Origin: Duganella guangzhouensis
Lineage (GTDB): Bacteria; Pseudomonadota; Gammaproteobacteria; Burkholderiales; Burkholderiaceae_D
Assembly: GCF_009674535.1 (NCBI RefSeq)
Contig: NZ_WKJK01000021.1
Coordinates: 1-64,000 of the forward strand
DNA length: 64,000 bases
Direction: 5' to 3'
Shown here: positions 28,401 through 36,134 of the stretch, piece after piece
Layout: every line of letters starts with the position of its first letter
Position numbering within the stretch: the stretch's first letter is position 1
Made by a program: the position numbers and the translations under genes
The notes under the pieces: generated by a model
Database searches by the model: none
Told to the model about the DNA's origin: nothing
What the model saw: only the letters and a program-made list of their open reading frames with translations

Positions 28401-29076
28401 GATGGTGATGAAGAAAAACTTCGGCGCCAGCAAAATGCGCCGCTTCCTGCACTACGACCTGGAGCAATATCTGATCGGCCGCGCGCTGGAGCGCAAAAAA
28501 GAACTGCCGCTGGCGGAGAATGAAAACCAGAACTACATCCAGTACCGCAAGGGCAGCCTGGCGATGTACCAGTTGCAGGATATTCTGGGCGAAGCCAAGG
28601 TCAACGGCGCGCTGAAGGAATTGCTGACGCAGTATGGCCGCAAGTCCGGCCCGTATCCGGGCGTGGATGTGCTGGTGGAAGCGCTGCGCAAGATCACGCC
28701 GGCGGACCAGGCGTATCTGATTGACGACCTGTTCAACTACATCGTGCTGTACGAAAACCATGCGACCTCAGCGACCGCGCGCAAGCTCAGTGATGGCAAA
28801 TACGAAGTCAGCTTCGTAGTCAGCGCCGCCAAAGTGCGCGCCGGCGAACAGGGCGAAGAAAAAGACGTCGCGCTAAAGGACTGGATCGACATCGGCGTCG
28901 ACGACAAGGACGGCAACCCACTGCTGCGCGAACGCAAACTGATCGAGCAAAAAGACAACCGCTACACCGTGATCGTCAATGGCCGTCCAGCCAAGGCCGG
29001 CATCGACCCCGACAACAAACTCATCGACCGCAAGCCCGACGACAACATGATCAACGTCGAATTGCAAACGCAGTAA
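25492..29076 (+). CDS. ABC-2 permease fused to a periplasmic M1-type aminopeptidase
   Basis: 1194 aa. Residues 1-590 contain two ABC-2-like TM bundles (about 20-275 and 325-590). A final TM near 569-590 leads into a large soluble domain, probably periplasmic. That domain has the gluzincin motif HEVAH at residues 938-942 followed by W-W-G-H and a candidate third zinc ligand Glu962. The spacing from the second His is 19 residues rather than the 18 of classic M1 enzymes. The GAMEN exopeptidase motif seems replaced by YSESVGF upstream. Annotated relatives are called ABC permease/M1 aminopeptidase. What it transports or cleaves is not known to me. It may couple peptide cleavage to export or signalling. 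Confidence 0.87.
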   Translation: MLAIASFEARQRLKLLSTWVYFFGFLALTMLWMAAAGGFFKGASIVFGSQLIDSPRSLMFTTSFIGSLGVIVIAAMMGRSVQQDFEYDMQHFFFSAPIKKHQYMFGRFLGAYFTLAVIFTSILLGAWLGSFIPGIDPERLAHPPLLAYVMPYLIVILPNIFIFGAVFFILAALTRRMLPVYISSVVMLIGYLVAPGLARDLDFKTFAALIDPFGTTAVMRLTEYWPIVERNTRMLWPEGVYLLNRVIWASAALAGLLVGYWRFHFIATSDSGHSKHASTGEGEVPQHLSQASINTQETPDFKARSLGWLLVRMSWLNLRETTKNIYFLVIVLAGVLMMFASCLDLGSLYGTNTYPVTYQVLEVISETFALFMMVITTFYAGELIWREREAHMGQMLDALPVPSWLPLLSKLFALIGLQALLMAIIMLTGMAVQVFQGYFMLEPGLYLRHLFLVLLPGYALTAVLAIALQVLLNQRYIAYFAMIVYYIISVTASSVGLENPMLIYGNMPTIIYSAMNGYGHFLLRERWFEAYWGGAALLLVVLSLLFWARGTNDGWRQRLQLARHALTVPVLSTIAIGLLIFLGAGGVLFYNQHIANCYKSNYHKETDKADYERKYKQYAVIPQPRITDVQLGVDMWPEQRTLVIKGRYTLQNKTAQPVSDIIVSQDNNVAQYRVRFGQEVRNGLQDSELGFYSYKLSKPLAPGAQLSMDFEIRYAPQGILGIGQDTPVIANGTFFNNGIMPHIGYQQDWELNDASDRKKHQLAARERMLPRNDAGGLTNNFAANDADWISFDTTISTSADQTAIAPGTLVKDWSSKGRRYFHYKMEQPILNMYAFQSARYLVKRDWWQDVGIELYYHPGHEYNLDRMDKGIKESLDYYTRNFGPYQHKLVRIVEFPRYAQFAQSYPNTIPYSESVGFIAKVNDKNPKDIDYPFYITAHEVAHQWWGHQLVGGNTRGSSVLSETLAEYSALMVMKKNFGASKMRRFLHYDLEQYLIGRALERKKELPLAENENQNYIQYRKGSLAMYQLQDILGEAKVNGALKELLTQYGRKSGPYPGVDVLVEALRKITPADQAYLIDDLFNYIVLYENHATSATARKLSDGKYEVSFVVSAAKVRAGEQGEEKDVALKDWIDIGVDDKDGNPLLRERKLIEQKDNRYTVIVNGRPAKAGIDPDNKLIDRKPDDNMINVELQTQ

Positions 29077-29078
29077 CC

Positions 29079-29161
29079 TCCGGGGTCAGGTCCATCATTT
29101 CTACACGAGCTCAACCGCTGTGCGGTTGAGCTCGTGTAGAAATGATGGACCTGACCCCGGA
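29079..29161. repeat. Perfect 40-bp-arm inverted repeat filling a convergent gap
   Basis: Arms 29079-29118 and 29122-29161 are exactly complementary around a 3-nt loop (TGT). The outer parts contain GGGGTCAGGTCCATCATTT and its complement. The repeat starts two bases after the stop of the fused permease gene and ends one base before the stop codon of the convergent chemoreceptor gene. It should form a very stable hairpin in either transcript. There is no T-run, so it may stabilise RNA or act as a roadblock rather than a simple terminator. It may belong to an interspersed repeat family in this genus; this is inference. Confidence 0.9.
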
Positions 29162-29162
29162 T

Positions 29163-30734
29163 TTACGCGGCGAGGCGCAGGTGGTTGGATTGGGCTTCGT
29201 GCAGCTTGAATACGGCGACGGTGGCGGTCAGGGTGTCGGCCTGGTCGTGCAGCGCGGCGGCGGCTGCGGCGGCTTGTTCCACCAGCGCGGCGTTCTGCTG
29301 CGTTACCTGATCCATCTGGCCGATGGCTTGGTTGACTTGTTCGATGCCGCTGCTCTGCTCCTGCGTGGCGGAGCTGATTTCGCCCATGATGTCGGTCACG
29401 CGTTGAATGCTTTCCACTACTTCGCTCATGGTGCTGCCGGCCTGCGATACCAGCGCGCTGCCGGCATCCACCTTCAGCAGCGAATCGTCAATCAGCCCTT
29501 TGATTTCCTTGGCCGCTGCCGCGCTGCGTTGCGCCAGGTTGCGCACTTCCGACGCCACCACCGCGAAGCCGCGTCCTTGCTCGCCGGCGCGCGCCGCTTC
29601 CACTGCAGCATTCAGGGCCAGGATGTTGGTCTGGAAGGCGATGCCGTCGATCACGCTGATGATGTCGGCAATCTTGCGCGAGGAACCGGTGATCGCTTCC
29701 ATCGTGCTGACCACGTCCGACACCACGCCGCCGCCGCGCTGCGCCACTTCCGACGCCCGCACCGCCAGTTGGTTGGCCTGGCGCGCATTGTCGGCGTTTT
29801 GCTTGACGGTGGCGGTCAGTTCTTCCATCGACGAGGCGGTCTCTTCGAGGCTGGATGCCTGCTGCTCGGTGCGGCTCGACAAGTCCAGATTGCCGGCGGC
29901 GATCTGGCTCGATGCGGTCGAGATGCTTTCCGTGCCGTTGCGCACCTGGGTCACGATGTCGATCAGGCCATCATTCATTTTTTGCAGCGATTGCAGCAGA
30001 CGGCCGGTTTCGTCCGAGCTGCTGACTTCAATGTGCGAGGTCAAATCGCGGTGGGCCACCGCCTCGGCGATCTCCAGCGCCTGGCTCAGCGGCACGGTGA
30101 TGCCGCGCGTCAGCCGCCACGCGCTGACCACGCCGAGCGCCAGCACCGCCAGCCCGAAGCCGATCATGAAGGCGCGGTTGCTTTCGTACAGCGATTCGAT
30201 GTGCCCGGCCTGGTTATCCATGTTCTTGCGCTGATGCTCCAGCAGTCCGCCCAGCGCCGCCAGGTAAGCCTTGCCGTTGGGCGTGAAGCGCTGTTCCAGT
30301 TCTTCGGCCGCCTCGTCCAGCTTGCCGTCTTTTTTGAGCGCCACGATCTTGTCGCGCGAGGCCACGTATTGCTTGCGGGCCGCCATCATGTCGCTGAACA
30401 TGGCTTTTTCCTCGTCGCCTTCCAGCAAGGCTTCGACCTTTTGCTGCAGGACGTTGATCTCGGCGGTGGACTGTTTGGTGTCGTCGGCAAAGAACGGTCC
30501 CAGCGACGGGTCCGAACTCTTGGAGATGGCCGAGGTGCGGCGCACGCTGGTGTGGATCAGCCGGTACCAGTCGCTGATCATGCGTTCCTTCGCCAGCGGC
30601 TGCTGCATCATGTCGCGGGTGGCGGTCGCTACCGAGTGCATGTGACGGATGCCAATCAGCGTCATCAAGATCATCAACGCCAACACCAAACCAAAGCCCG
30701 CCGCCAGGCGCGTGCCAATTGTGAAGTTTTTCAT
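29163..30734 (-). CDS. Methyl-accepting chemotaxis protein (Tar-like layout)
   Basis: 523 aa. TM1 is near residues 9-30. A 4-helix-bundle-type periplasmic sensor runs about 30-190, TM2 about 190-208 and HAMP about 210-262. The signalling coiled coil has the highly conserved hairpin (IDGIAFQTNILALNAAVEAA, near 355) and GRGFAVVASEVRNLAQRSA. The tail is Ala-rich with no CheR-tether motif. It differs from the other receptor in this window in its sensor domain but shares the signalling half. Monocistronic; its 3' side is the long inverted repeat. Confidence 0.9.
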   Translation of the reverse strand: MKNFTIGTRLAAGFGLVLALMILMTLIGIRHMHSVATATRDMMQQPLAKERMISDWYRLIHTSVRRTSAISKSSDPSLGPFFADDTKQSTAEINVLQQKVEALLEGDEEKAMFSDMMAARKQYVASRDKIVALKKDGKLDEAAEELEQRFTPNGKAYLAALGGLLEHQRKNMDNQAGHIESLYESNRAFMIGFGLAVLALGVVSAWRLTRGITVPLSQALEIAEAVAHRDLTSHIEVSSSDETGRLLQSLQKMNDGLIDIVTQVRNGTESISTASSQIAAGNLDLSSRTEQQASSLEETASSMEELTATVKQNADNARQANQLAVRASEVAQRGGGVVSDVVSTMEAITGSSRKIADIISVIDGIAFQTNILALNAAVEAARAGEQGRGFAVVASEVRNLAQRSAAAAKEIKGLIDDSLLKVDAGSALVSQAGSTMSEVVESIQRVTDIMGEISSATQEQSSGIEQVNQAIGQMDQVTQQNAALVEQAAAAAAALHDQADTLTATVAVFKLHEAQSNHLRLAA

Positions 30735-30869
30735 GAGTTGTGTGCCCCTGCAGGCAGTTGGAAAGAAAGAAGCGCTACGACGATTGAAACTACGATTCAG
30801 GCAGTAGAAGATTGATTGCCAAAAAGAACCAATAGTTTATCACAGCAAATTATTTGCTGCTGAAGGGAT

Positions 30870-31346
30870 TCAGGCGGTGGTGGACAGGCTGCTGACCAGA
30901 CCGAGGTTGTAGGAGCTGGAAATGACAGTGCTGGCGAGGCTGGGGTTGGCTTTCAGCAGATCCGCCCAGTTGGCGGATGCCTGCTCGGTCAGGCCGCTGA
31001 CCGTGCCGGTGCCGGTGTAGATGCCGGAACTGGAGGTGCTGCTGGACAGCGACGAGACGATGGCCTGATCCTGCGTATCCTGCGCGGTGCTGGAGGTGTC
31101 GCTGCCGGATTCCGGAGTGGCGATGGTGTCGCTGGCCACACCGGCCTGTTGCAGAGTATTCAACAAACCGCTCGGCGTGTACACCGTGGCGCTGCTGGAA
31201 CCGCCCAACGCGGCCACCACGGCCGATTGCGTCGACAACGACACTGCCTGCGACGTCAACGCTGCGGTTGAAGTCGTCTGGCCGACGGTCGGCACATAGG
31301 CCTGATACGTCGAGCTGGAGGTGGCGGAGGTCACGGAGGTGGTCAT
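30870..31346 (-). CDS. Ser/Thr-rich low-complexity hypothetical protein
   Basis: 158 aa, about half Ser, Thr and Ala, with no signal peptide, TM helix or recognised domain. The last third (ASANWADLLKANPSLASTVI) looks more ordered and could be a short helical module. A candidate -10 TATATT and AAGG lie within 25 bp upstream on the minus strand. The composition suggests a disordered or surface-associated protein. The frame is free of stops and uses GC-rich third positions, so it is probably real. Function unknown. Confidence 0.55.
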   Translation of the reverse strand: MTTSVTSATSSSTYQAYVPTVGQTTSTAALTSQAVSLSTQSAVVAALGGSSSATVYTPSGLLNTLQQAGVASDTIATPESGSDTSSTAQDTQDQAIVSSLSSSTSSSGIYTGTGTVSGLTEQASANWADLLKANPSLASTVISSSYNLGLVSSLSTTA

Positions 31347-31390
31347 GGTGCCTTAAATATAGTCACTCATGCGGTTGAATGCAAGCAATA

Positions 31391-31423
31391 AAAAGCCGCA
31401 CAGCCTGAAACTGTGCGGCTTTT
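31391..31423. terminator. Bidirectional rho-independent terminator
   Basis: 13-bp arms AAAAGCCGCACAG (31391-31403) and CTGTGCGGCTTTT (31411-31423) with a 7-nt loop. It lies 13 bp after the stop of the minus-strand gene at 31437-31844. Confidence 0.85.
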
Positions 31424-31436
31424 GTCGGAGTGACAA

Positions 31437-31844
31437 TCAGATTTTGCCGGCTTCGTGCTCGTGCTTGAGCTTGTCTTCCTCGCGGGCGATCTGGGCTTCG
31501 TGCTTGTCGACGCGGTGGCGGGCGATGACTTTTTTATCATGTTTAATCGCCTGCTTTTGCTGCTGCATCGCGTGCTGCTCGTCGTGGCGGGCCTGATCCA
31601 GCTGCTTGGCCTGAACCACGTCGCCTTTCTTCAGTGCCTGATGTTCGGCATGGGCCAGCGCTTTGGTTTCCTGGTGTTCGGCTTGCAGCTGTTGTTTGCC
31701 GGCGGCCACCTCACCCTTTTTGACCGCGATCACAGCATTGTCGTGCTTGATCTCGCGGCTGTCCTGGGCCACTGGATTCTGCGCGAAAGCTGCGGCGCTG
31801 ATCATCGAAAACAGGGCGCTCATCATCAGGGTTTTGGTTTTCAT
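31437..31844 (-). CDS. Small exported His/Lys/Gln-rich hypothetical protein
   Basis: 135 aa. The signal peptide of 22 residues ends AAAFAQ. The mature part is a single predicted helical, highly charged sequence with many His, Lys, Gln, Glu and Ala in heptad-like spacing (KHDNAVIAVKKGEVAAGKQQ and similar). It is probably a periplasmic coiled coil. The His content would suit metal binding, but no known family is recognised. It has its own terminator. Confidence 0.6.
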   Translation of the reverse strand: MKTKTLMMSALFSMISAAAFAQNPVAQDSREIKHDNAVIAVKKGEVAAGKQQLQAEHQETKALAHAEHQALKKGDVVQAKQLDQARHDEQHAMQQQKQAIKHDKKVIARHRVDKHEAQIAREEDKLKHEHEAGKI

Positions 31845-32237
31845 GACAGTGTTCCTTTTCTTGGGTTGGCAGAGCGCTGTTCATCAGTGCTCTTGTGCAT
31901 ACAACGCGCCCGCCCCACGCGCCGACGACCACATTTCCGTAAGAAAAGTTACCAGTTGTATCCCATCAAATAACGCAGCGTGCGCGCGCAGCAGCTTTCC
32001 AAAGCGATCGTCGGCAATACGCACTTCGATCTGAGTCAGCGGTTCGTGTTTCAGATAGAGGTCACAGCATGCTGTCGCAGCAAGCCAAGCGGTCCCGCCA
32101 AGCCCACCTGCACAATCAGTTTGCGATGGCTACCCAGCGAATGTCCGAATAGTAGTACGGCCGCGGTCATCGCAAGAAACAGGTACAAAGCAGTCCAGCT
32201 GAAGGTCATGCTGCGCGCTGTTCGTCACCGCCATGCC
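31845..32237. other. 393-bp region with no credible complete gene
   Basis: On the minus strand a 52-aa frame (32209 to 32051) starts MTFSWTALYLFLAMTAAVLLF, a plausible TM segment, but has no ribosome site. A second open frame overlaps its end in another phase and runs without an ATG to 31884 (containing LYLKHEPLTQIEVRIADD). Together they could be one frameshifted gene relic. Base composition is lower in GC than the neighbours. No repeat or RNA gene is seen. Confidence 0.3.
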
Positions 32238-32759
32238 TCACCTGTGAAGTAGCTGTTCGTACACCTGCAAATCGGCTGCGGAGAAGCAGCAGAAGATGAC
32301 TTCGCCTTCGAACTGAGACGCCGCCACCGTGGCGATGGCTATCTCCGCCGCCAGTTGAATCGGATAGCCGTAGATGCCGGTGCTGATGCTGGGGAAGGCG
32401 ATGCTGCGCACGCCGTTGGCCACCGCCAGCTCCAGCGCGCGCCGGTAGCAAGAGGCCAGTAATTCCGGCTCGCGCTCGGTACCGCCGCGCCACACTGGGC
32501 CGACGGTGTGGATCACGTAGCGCGCAGGCAGACGATAGCCCTTGGTGATCTTGGCGTCGCCGGTATGGCAACCGCCCAGCAGCCGGCACTCGTGCACCAG
32601 CTCCGGCCCGGCCGCGCGGTGGATCGCGCCATCAACGCCGCCACCGCCCAGCAAGGAAGAATTAGCCGCATTGACGATGGCATCCACCGCCAGCGTGGTG
32701 ATATTGGATTGAACCGCTCGCATCATAAAAAACGGGACACTCGCGTGTCCCGTCCTCAT
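32238..32759 (-). CDS. Macro domain protein (ADP-ribose binding / deacetylase type)
   Basis: 173 aa from the ATG at 32759, chosen because GGAG (32766-32769) lies six bases upstream and the start overlaps the end of topB. A shorter start at 32726 would match the usual macro N terminus. The domain shows VDAIVNAANSSLLGGGGVDGAIHRAAG and FPSISTGIYGYP, as in E. coli YmdB, which hydrolyses O-acetyl-ADP-ribose. The usual G-D-I-T before this is S-N-I-T here, changing the Asp that contacts adenine. The topB hairpin terminator lies inside its 5' end. Confidence 0.85.
   Translation of the reverse strand: MRTGHASVPFFMMRAVQSNITTLAVDAIVNAANSSLLGGGGVDGAIHRAAGPELVHECRLLGGCHTGDAKITKGYRLPARYVIHTVGPVWRGGTEREPELLASCYRRALELAVANGVRSIAFPSISTGIYGYPIQLAAEIAIATVAASQFEGEVIFCCFSAADLQVYEQLLHR
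32732..32753 (-). terminator. Rho-independent terminator of topB
   Basis: A 9-bp stem ACGGGACAC/GTGTCCCGT (32732-32740 with 32745-32753) and a 4-nt loop, followed on the minus strand by six T. It begins 10 bp after the topB stop and lies within the 5' coding region of the macro gene if the long start is used. Confidence 0.75.
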
Positions 32760-32762
32760 CAT

Positions 32763-35429
32763 TTACTCCGCAGTGGCGGCAGCTTTTTTAGGCGCTGCTT
32801 TCTTTGCGGCTGGTTTCTTGGCTGCCGGTTTCTTGACCGCCGCCGGCTTCTTCACCGCTGCGGCCTTTTTCACCGGTGCTTTCTTTTCCTCGTCCGCACC
32901 GTCGTCAGCCGCTGCCGCCTTGCCTTTGGCGGCGGCGCCCGGCTTGGCCTTGCGCTCTTCAAACTCGAAGCTGATCTTGCCGTCTTTGCCCTTCACCAGG
33001 AAAGCCTTGAACGGACGACGCGTGCGCTGCGAGATAAAGCCCGGCAGCAGATCGGTCTTGCCGTCGTTCAGCAGCTTGGCCATCTGCTCCGGCAGAATCT
33101 CCTGCTGCAGAATGATGCGGCCGCTGCGGAAATCGCAAGTCTTCGGTTTGGCGACGCTGTGTTCGCAAACATAGGCCAGGCCCATTTCGTACACGCCACC
33201 GTTGCACTTCGGGCACGGACCCAGCGGCGTTTGCTCGCTGAAGTCCACCGGTTCTGAATCCTCGGACTCGTCGTTCTGGCCAAAGTCGAACTCCAGCTTG
33301 AAGTTGCTGATGTCCTCATCGCGCACGATGCGCAGAATCGCGGCAAATGGACGGCCCATCTTGGAGCGGAAGCCTTGCAGCGGGCCGATGGTACGGTCGC
33401 GCAGCAGCTGTTCCACTTCCTCGATTTCAAACTGGCGGCCGCCCGGCGTTTTGCTCATCGAGAATTCGCACTTGGTGCAGGCGAAGCGACGGTAGTTTTC
33501 CTTGACCACGCTGCCGCAATTCGGGCATGGCGCCACCAGCGTGTGGTAGTCACCCGGAATCGTGTCGTTGCTGTATTCCTTGGCGCGCTTGACGATCACC
33601 TGCGTCATCTGGGCGATTTCGCGCATGAACTCGTCACGCGAGATCTTGCCCTTTTCCATCTGCGACAGCTTGTATTCCCACTCGCCGGTCAGCTCGGGCG
33701 CAGTCAGTTCGTTGACGCCCAGGCCGCGCAGCAGCGTCATCAGCTGGAACGCTTTGGCGGTCGGCATCAGCTCGCGGCCTTCGCGCAGCAGATACTTTTC
33801 GCTGATCAAACCTTCGATGGTGGCGGCGCGCGTGGCTGGCGTGCCCAGGCCTTTGCCGGCCATGGCGTCGCGCAGCTCGTCATCTTCCACCAGCTTGCCG
33901 GCGCCTTCCATGGCGGACAACAGCGTCGCCTCGGTGTAGCGTGCCGGCGGCTTGGTCACCAAGCCGTTGGCGTCAACGCGGTCGGTCAGCACCTTCTCGC
34001 CCTTGGCGACCGGCACCAGGTTCTTGTTGCTGCCACCTTCTTTTTCCTTGTCGTCGCCATCGGCTTCCTTGCCGTAGATCGCCAGCCAGCCCGGATTGGT
34101 CATGACCTTGCCTTCGGTTTTGAAGGTGTGGCCCGACACTTCGGTAAAGCGGGTGGTGACCTGGAACTCGGCGGCGGGGAAGAACACCGCCATGAAACGG
34201 CGCGTCACCAGGTCGTACAGCTTCTGCTCCGGCTCGGACAGGTTCTTCGGCGCGATCGGGGTCGGAATGATCGCGAAGTGATCCGAGATCTTGCTGTTGT
34301 CGAAGATGCGCTTGTTCGGCTTGACCCAGCCCTTGTCCAGAATCTGCTTGGCGAACTGGTGGTAGTTATTGTTTTCCTTGACCGAGTCCAGCGTCTGCTT
34401 GACGGTGTCCAGATAGTCTTCCGGCAGATGGCGCGAATCGGTACGCGGGTAGGTCAGCACCTTGTGCTTCTCGTACAGCGCTTGCGCCAGACCCAAGATG
34501 TTCTTGGCCGAGAAACCGAAGCGCGAGTTGGCCTCACGCTGCAGGCTGGTCAGGTCGAACAGGCCCGGCGCCATCGAGGTGGTCGGCTTGGATTCTTCGG
34601 TGACATTGCCCTGCTTGCCACGCACGGCCAGCGCGATGGAGTCGGCCGCAGCCTTGCTCCACAGGCGCTCGGCTCGCTTCTCCGGATCGTTCTCGTCCTT
34701 CTTGAACTTGGTGTCCAGCCAGCGGCCTTCGTAGACGCCGGCGGCGCAGACGAATTCGGCGCGCACTTCCCAGTAATCGCGCGGCACGAACTTTTTGATC
34801 TTTTCTTCGCGCTCGACCACGATCGACAGCGTTGGCGTCTGCACCCGGCCGACGGTGGTCAGGTAGAAGCCGCCCTCCTTCGAGTTGAAGGCGGTCATGG
34901 CGCGGGTACCGTTGATGCCGATCAGCCAGTCGGCTTCCGAGCGGCAGCGCGCGGCGTCGGCCAGCGGCATCATGTCGTCGTCGGTGCGCAGCTGCGTGAA
35001 GCCGTCGCGGATCGCGGCTGGCGTCATCGACTGCAGCCACAGCCGCTTGACCGGCTGCTTGGCCTTGGCGTTCTGCGCGATCAGGCGGAAGATCAGTTCT
35101 CCTTCGCGGCCCGCGTCACATGCGTTAATCAGGGTGGTAACGTCTTTTCGCTTGATGAGCTTGTTCAGCACCTTGAGGCGGGCTTCCGTCTTGGCGATCG
35201 GGTTCAGCGCGAAGTACGGCGGGATCATCGGCAGATGGGCGAAGCTCCATTTGCCGCGTTTGACGTCGTATTCTTCGGGAACCGCGATTTCCAGCAGGTG
35301 GCCGACGGCGGAGGACAACACGTACTCGTCGGATTCAAAGTACTCATCGTGCTTGGTAAAGCCGCCAAGCGTCTTCGCGATGTCATTCGCGACAGACGGC
35401 TTCTCGGCGATGATGAGGGTTTTACTCAT
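32763..35429 (-). CDS. topB: DNA topoisomerase III
   Basis: 888 aa. The N-terminal TOPRIM domain (LIIAEKPSVANDIAKTLGG; the DAGREGELIFR block near 110) is followed by the type IA core, with the catalytic Tyr in LTYPRTDSRHLP near residue 330. Two Cys4-type zinc modules follow (CPNCGSVV..CTKCEF near 635; CPKCNGG near 740). The last 60 residues are a Lys/Ala/Pro tail resembling eukaryotic H1, common in betaproteobacterial topoisomerases and probably binding DNA. It decatenates and relaxes negatively supercoiled DNA. Confidence 0.95.
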   Translation of the reverse strand: MSKTLIIAEKPSVANDIAKTLGGFTKHDEYFESDEYVLSSAVGHLLEIAVPEEYDVKRGKWSFAHLPMIPPYFALNPIAKTEARLKVLNKLIKRKDVTTLINACDAGREGELIFRLIAQNAKAKQPVKRLWLQSMTPAAIRDGFTQLRTDDDMMPLADAARCRSEADWLIGINGTRAMTAFNSKEGGFYLTTVGRVQTPTLSIVVEREEKIKKFVPRDYWEVRAEFVCAAGVYEGRWLDTKFKKDENDPEKRAERLWSKAAADSIALAVRGKQGNVTEESKPTTSMAPGLFDLTSLQREANSRFGFSAKNILGLAQALYEKHKVLTYPRTDSRHLPEDYLDTVKQTLDSVKENNNYHQFAKQILDKGWVKPNKRIFDNSKISDHFAIIPTPIAPKNLSEPEQKLYDLVTRRFMAVFFPAAEFQVTTRFTEVSGHTFKTEGKVMTNPGWLAIYGKEADGDDKEKEGGSNKNLVPVAKGEKVLTDRVDANGLVTKPPARYTEATLLSAMEGAGKLVEDDELRDAMAGKGLGTPATRAATIEGLISEKYLLREGRELMPTAKAFQLMTLLRGLGVNELTAPELTGEWEYKLSQMEKGKISRDEFMREIAQMTQVIVKRAKEYSNDTIPGDYHTLVAPCPNCGSVVKENYRRFACTKCEFSMSKTPGGRQFEIEEVEQLLRDRTIGPLQGFRSKMGRPFAAILRIVRDEDISNFKLEFDFGQNDESEDSEPVDFSEQTPLGPCPKCNGGVYEMGLAYVCEHSVAKPKTCDFRSGRIILQQEILPEQMAKLLNDGKTDLLPGFISQRTRRPFKAFLVKGKDGKISFEFEERKAKPGAAAKGKAAAADDGADEEKKAPVKKAAAVKKPAAVKKPAAKKPAAKKAAPKKAAATAE

Positions 35430-35626
35430 ATTTTAGTATCTCGTTTTTAACACTTCAGGGGGACAGCCTGCGCATGATACATGGATCGGCTGGCGATCTG
35501 CACATTTCTGTCACAGTATTGTCAAAGCGCAAATAATAAGCGGATTGCCGACAGCTCGGCAAGCGCACGCCACCGGGAGGCCGATTATGCCGTGTTTTGT
35601 TGCTTAAAGGGAATTTTTCTGGGACT

Positions 35627-36091
35627 TTAATGCAACAGGCGGGGAGCCTGGTCTTCGTCCGAGCCAAACAAATCATCGAACATCAGCGCGTCCGGCTCCT
35701 TGCCTTGGCTCCAGAGCAACATCAACACGATGATTTTCAACTTGCCCAGCGACACCGGCACTTCATCCAGCGCCAACGCGCGCTCAATCACGATCTCGCG
35801 TTGCAACGGCGACAACACCTTGGCCGATTCCAGGAACTGGATGAAACCGATGGCGGTGGGGCCCAGCACGTCGACTTCCTGGTCCACATAGAAACGGGTG
35901 CCGGTGGACGCGGCGGTCAGCGAGTGCTCGACCTCGGCCATGGCGGTCAGGTCGGTCAGCCATACCAGCGCCTCGGAGATCTCGACGTCGTCAAAACCGA
36001 CAGCCGACAGCTTCTTGGCCAATGCCGCCGGTTCCGGGCAGGCATCGGGACGGTAATAAGTCTCGTAGAGATAAACAAGGACGTCGAACAT
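35627..36091 (-). CDS. smg: Smg family protein (DUF494)
   Basis: 154 aa. It matches Smg by its N terminus (MFDVLVYLYETYYRPD), the acidic middle and the LGKLKIIVLMLLWSQGKEPDAL block near residue 120. Smg genes are widespread next to dprA, as here (43 bp away), but their role is unknown. Overexpression was linked to cell wall or DNA phenotypes in some species; I cannot say more from sequence. Confidence 0.88.
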   Translation of the reverse strand: MFDVLVYLYETYYRPDACPEPAALAKKLSAVGFDDVEISEALVWLTDLTAMAEVEHSLTAASTGTRFYVDQEVDVLGPTAIGFIQFLESAKVLSPLQREIVIERALALDEVPVSLGKLKIIVLMLLWSQGKEPDALMFDDLFGSDEDQAPRLLH

Positions 36092-36134
36092 GGCTCTACT
36101 CTATCAGTTAAAACGAATCCGCGACAAGTGTTGT

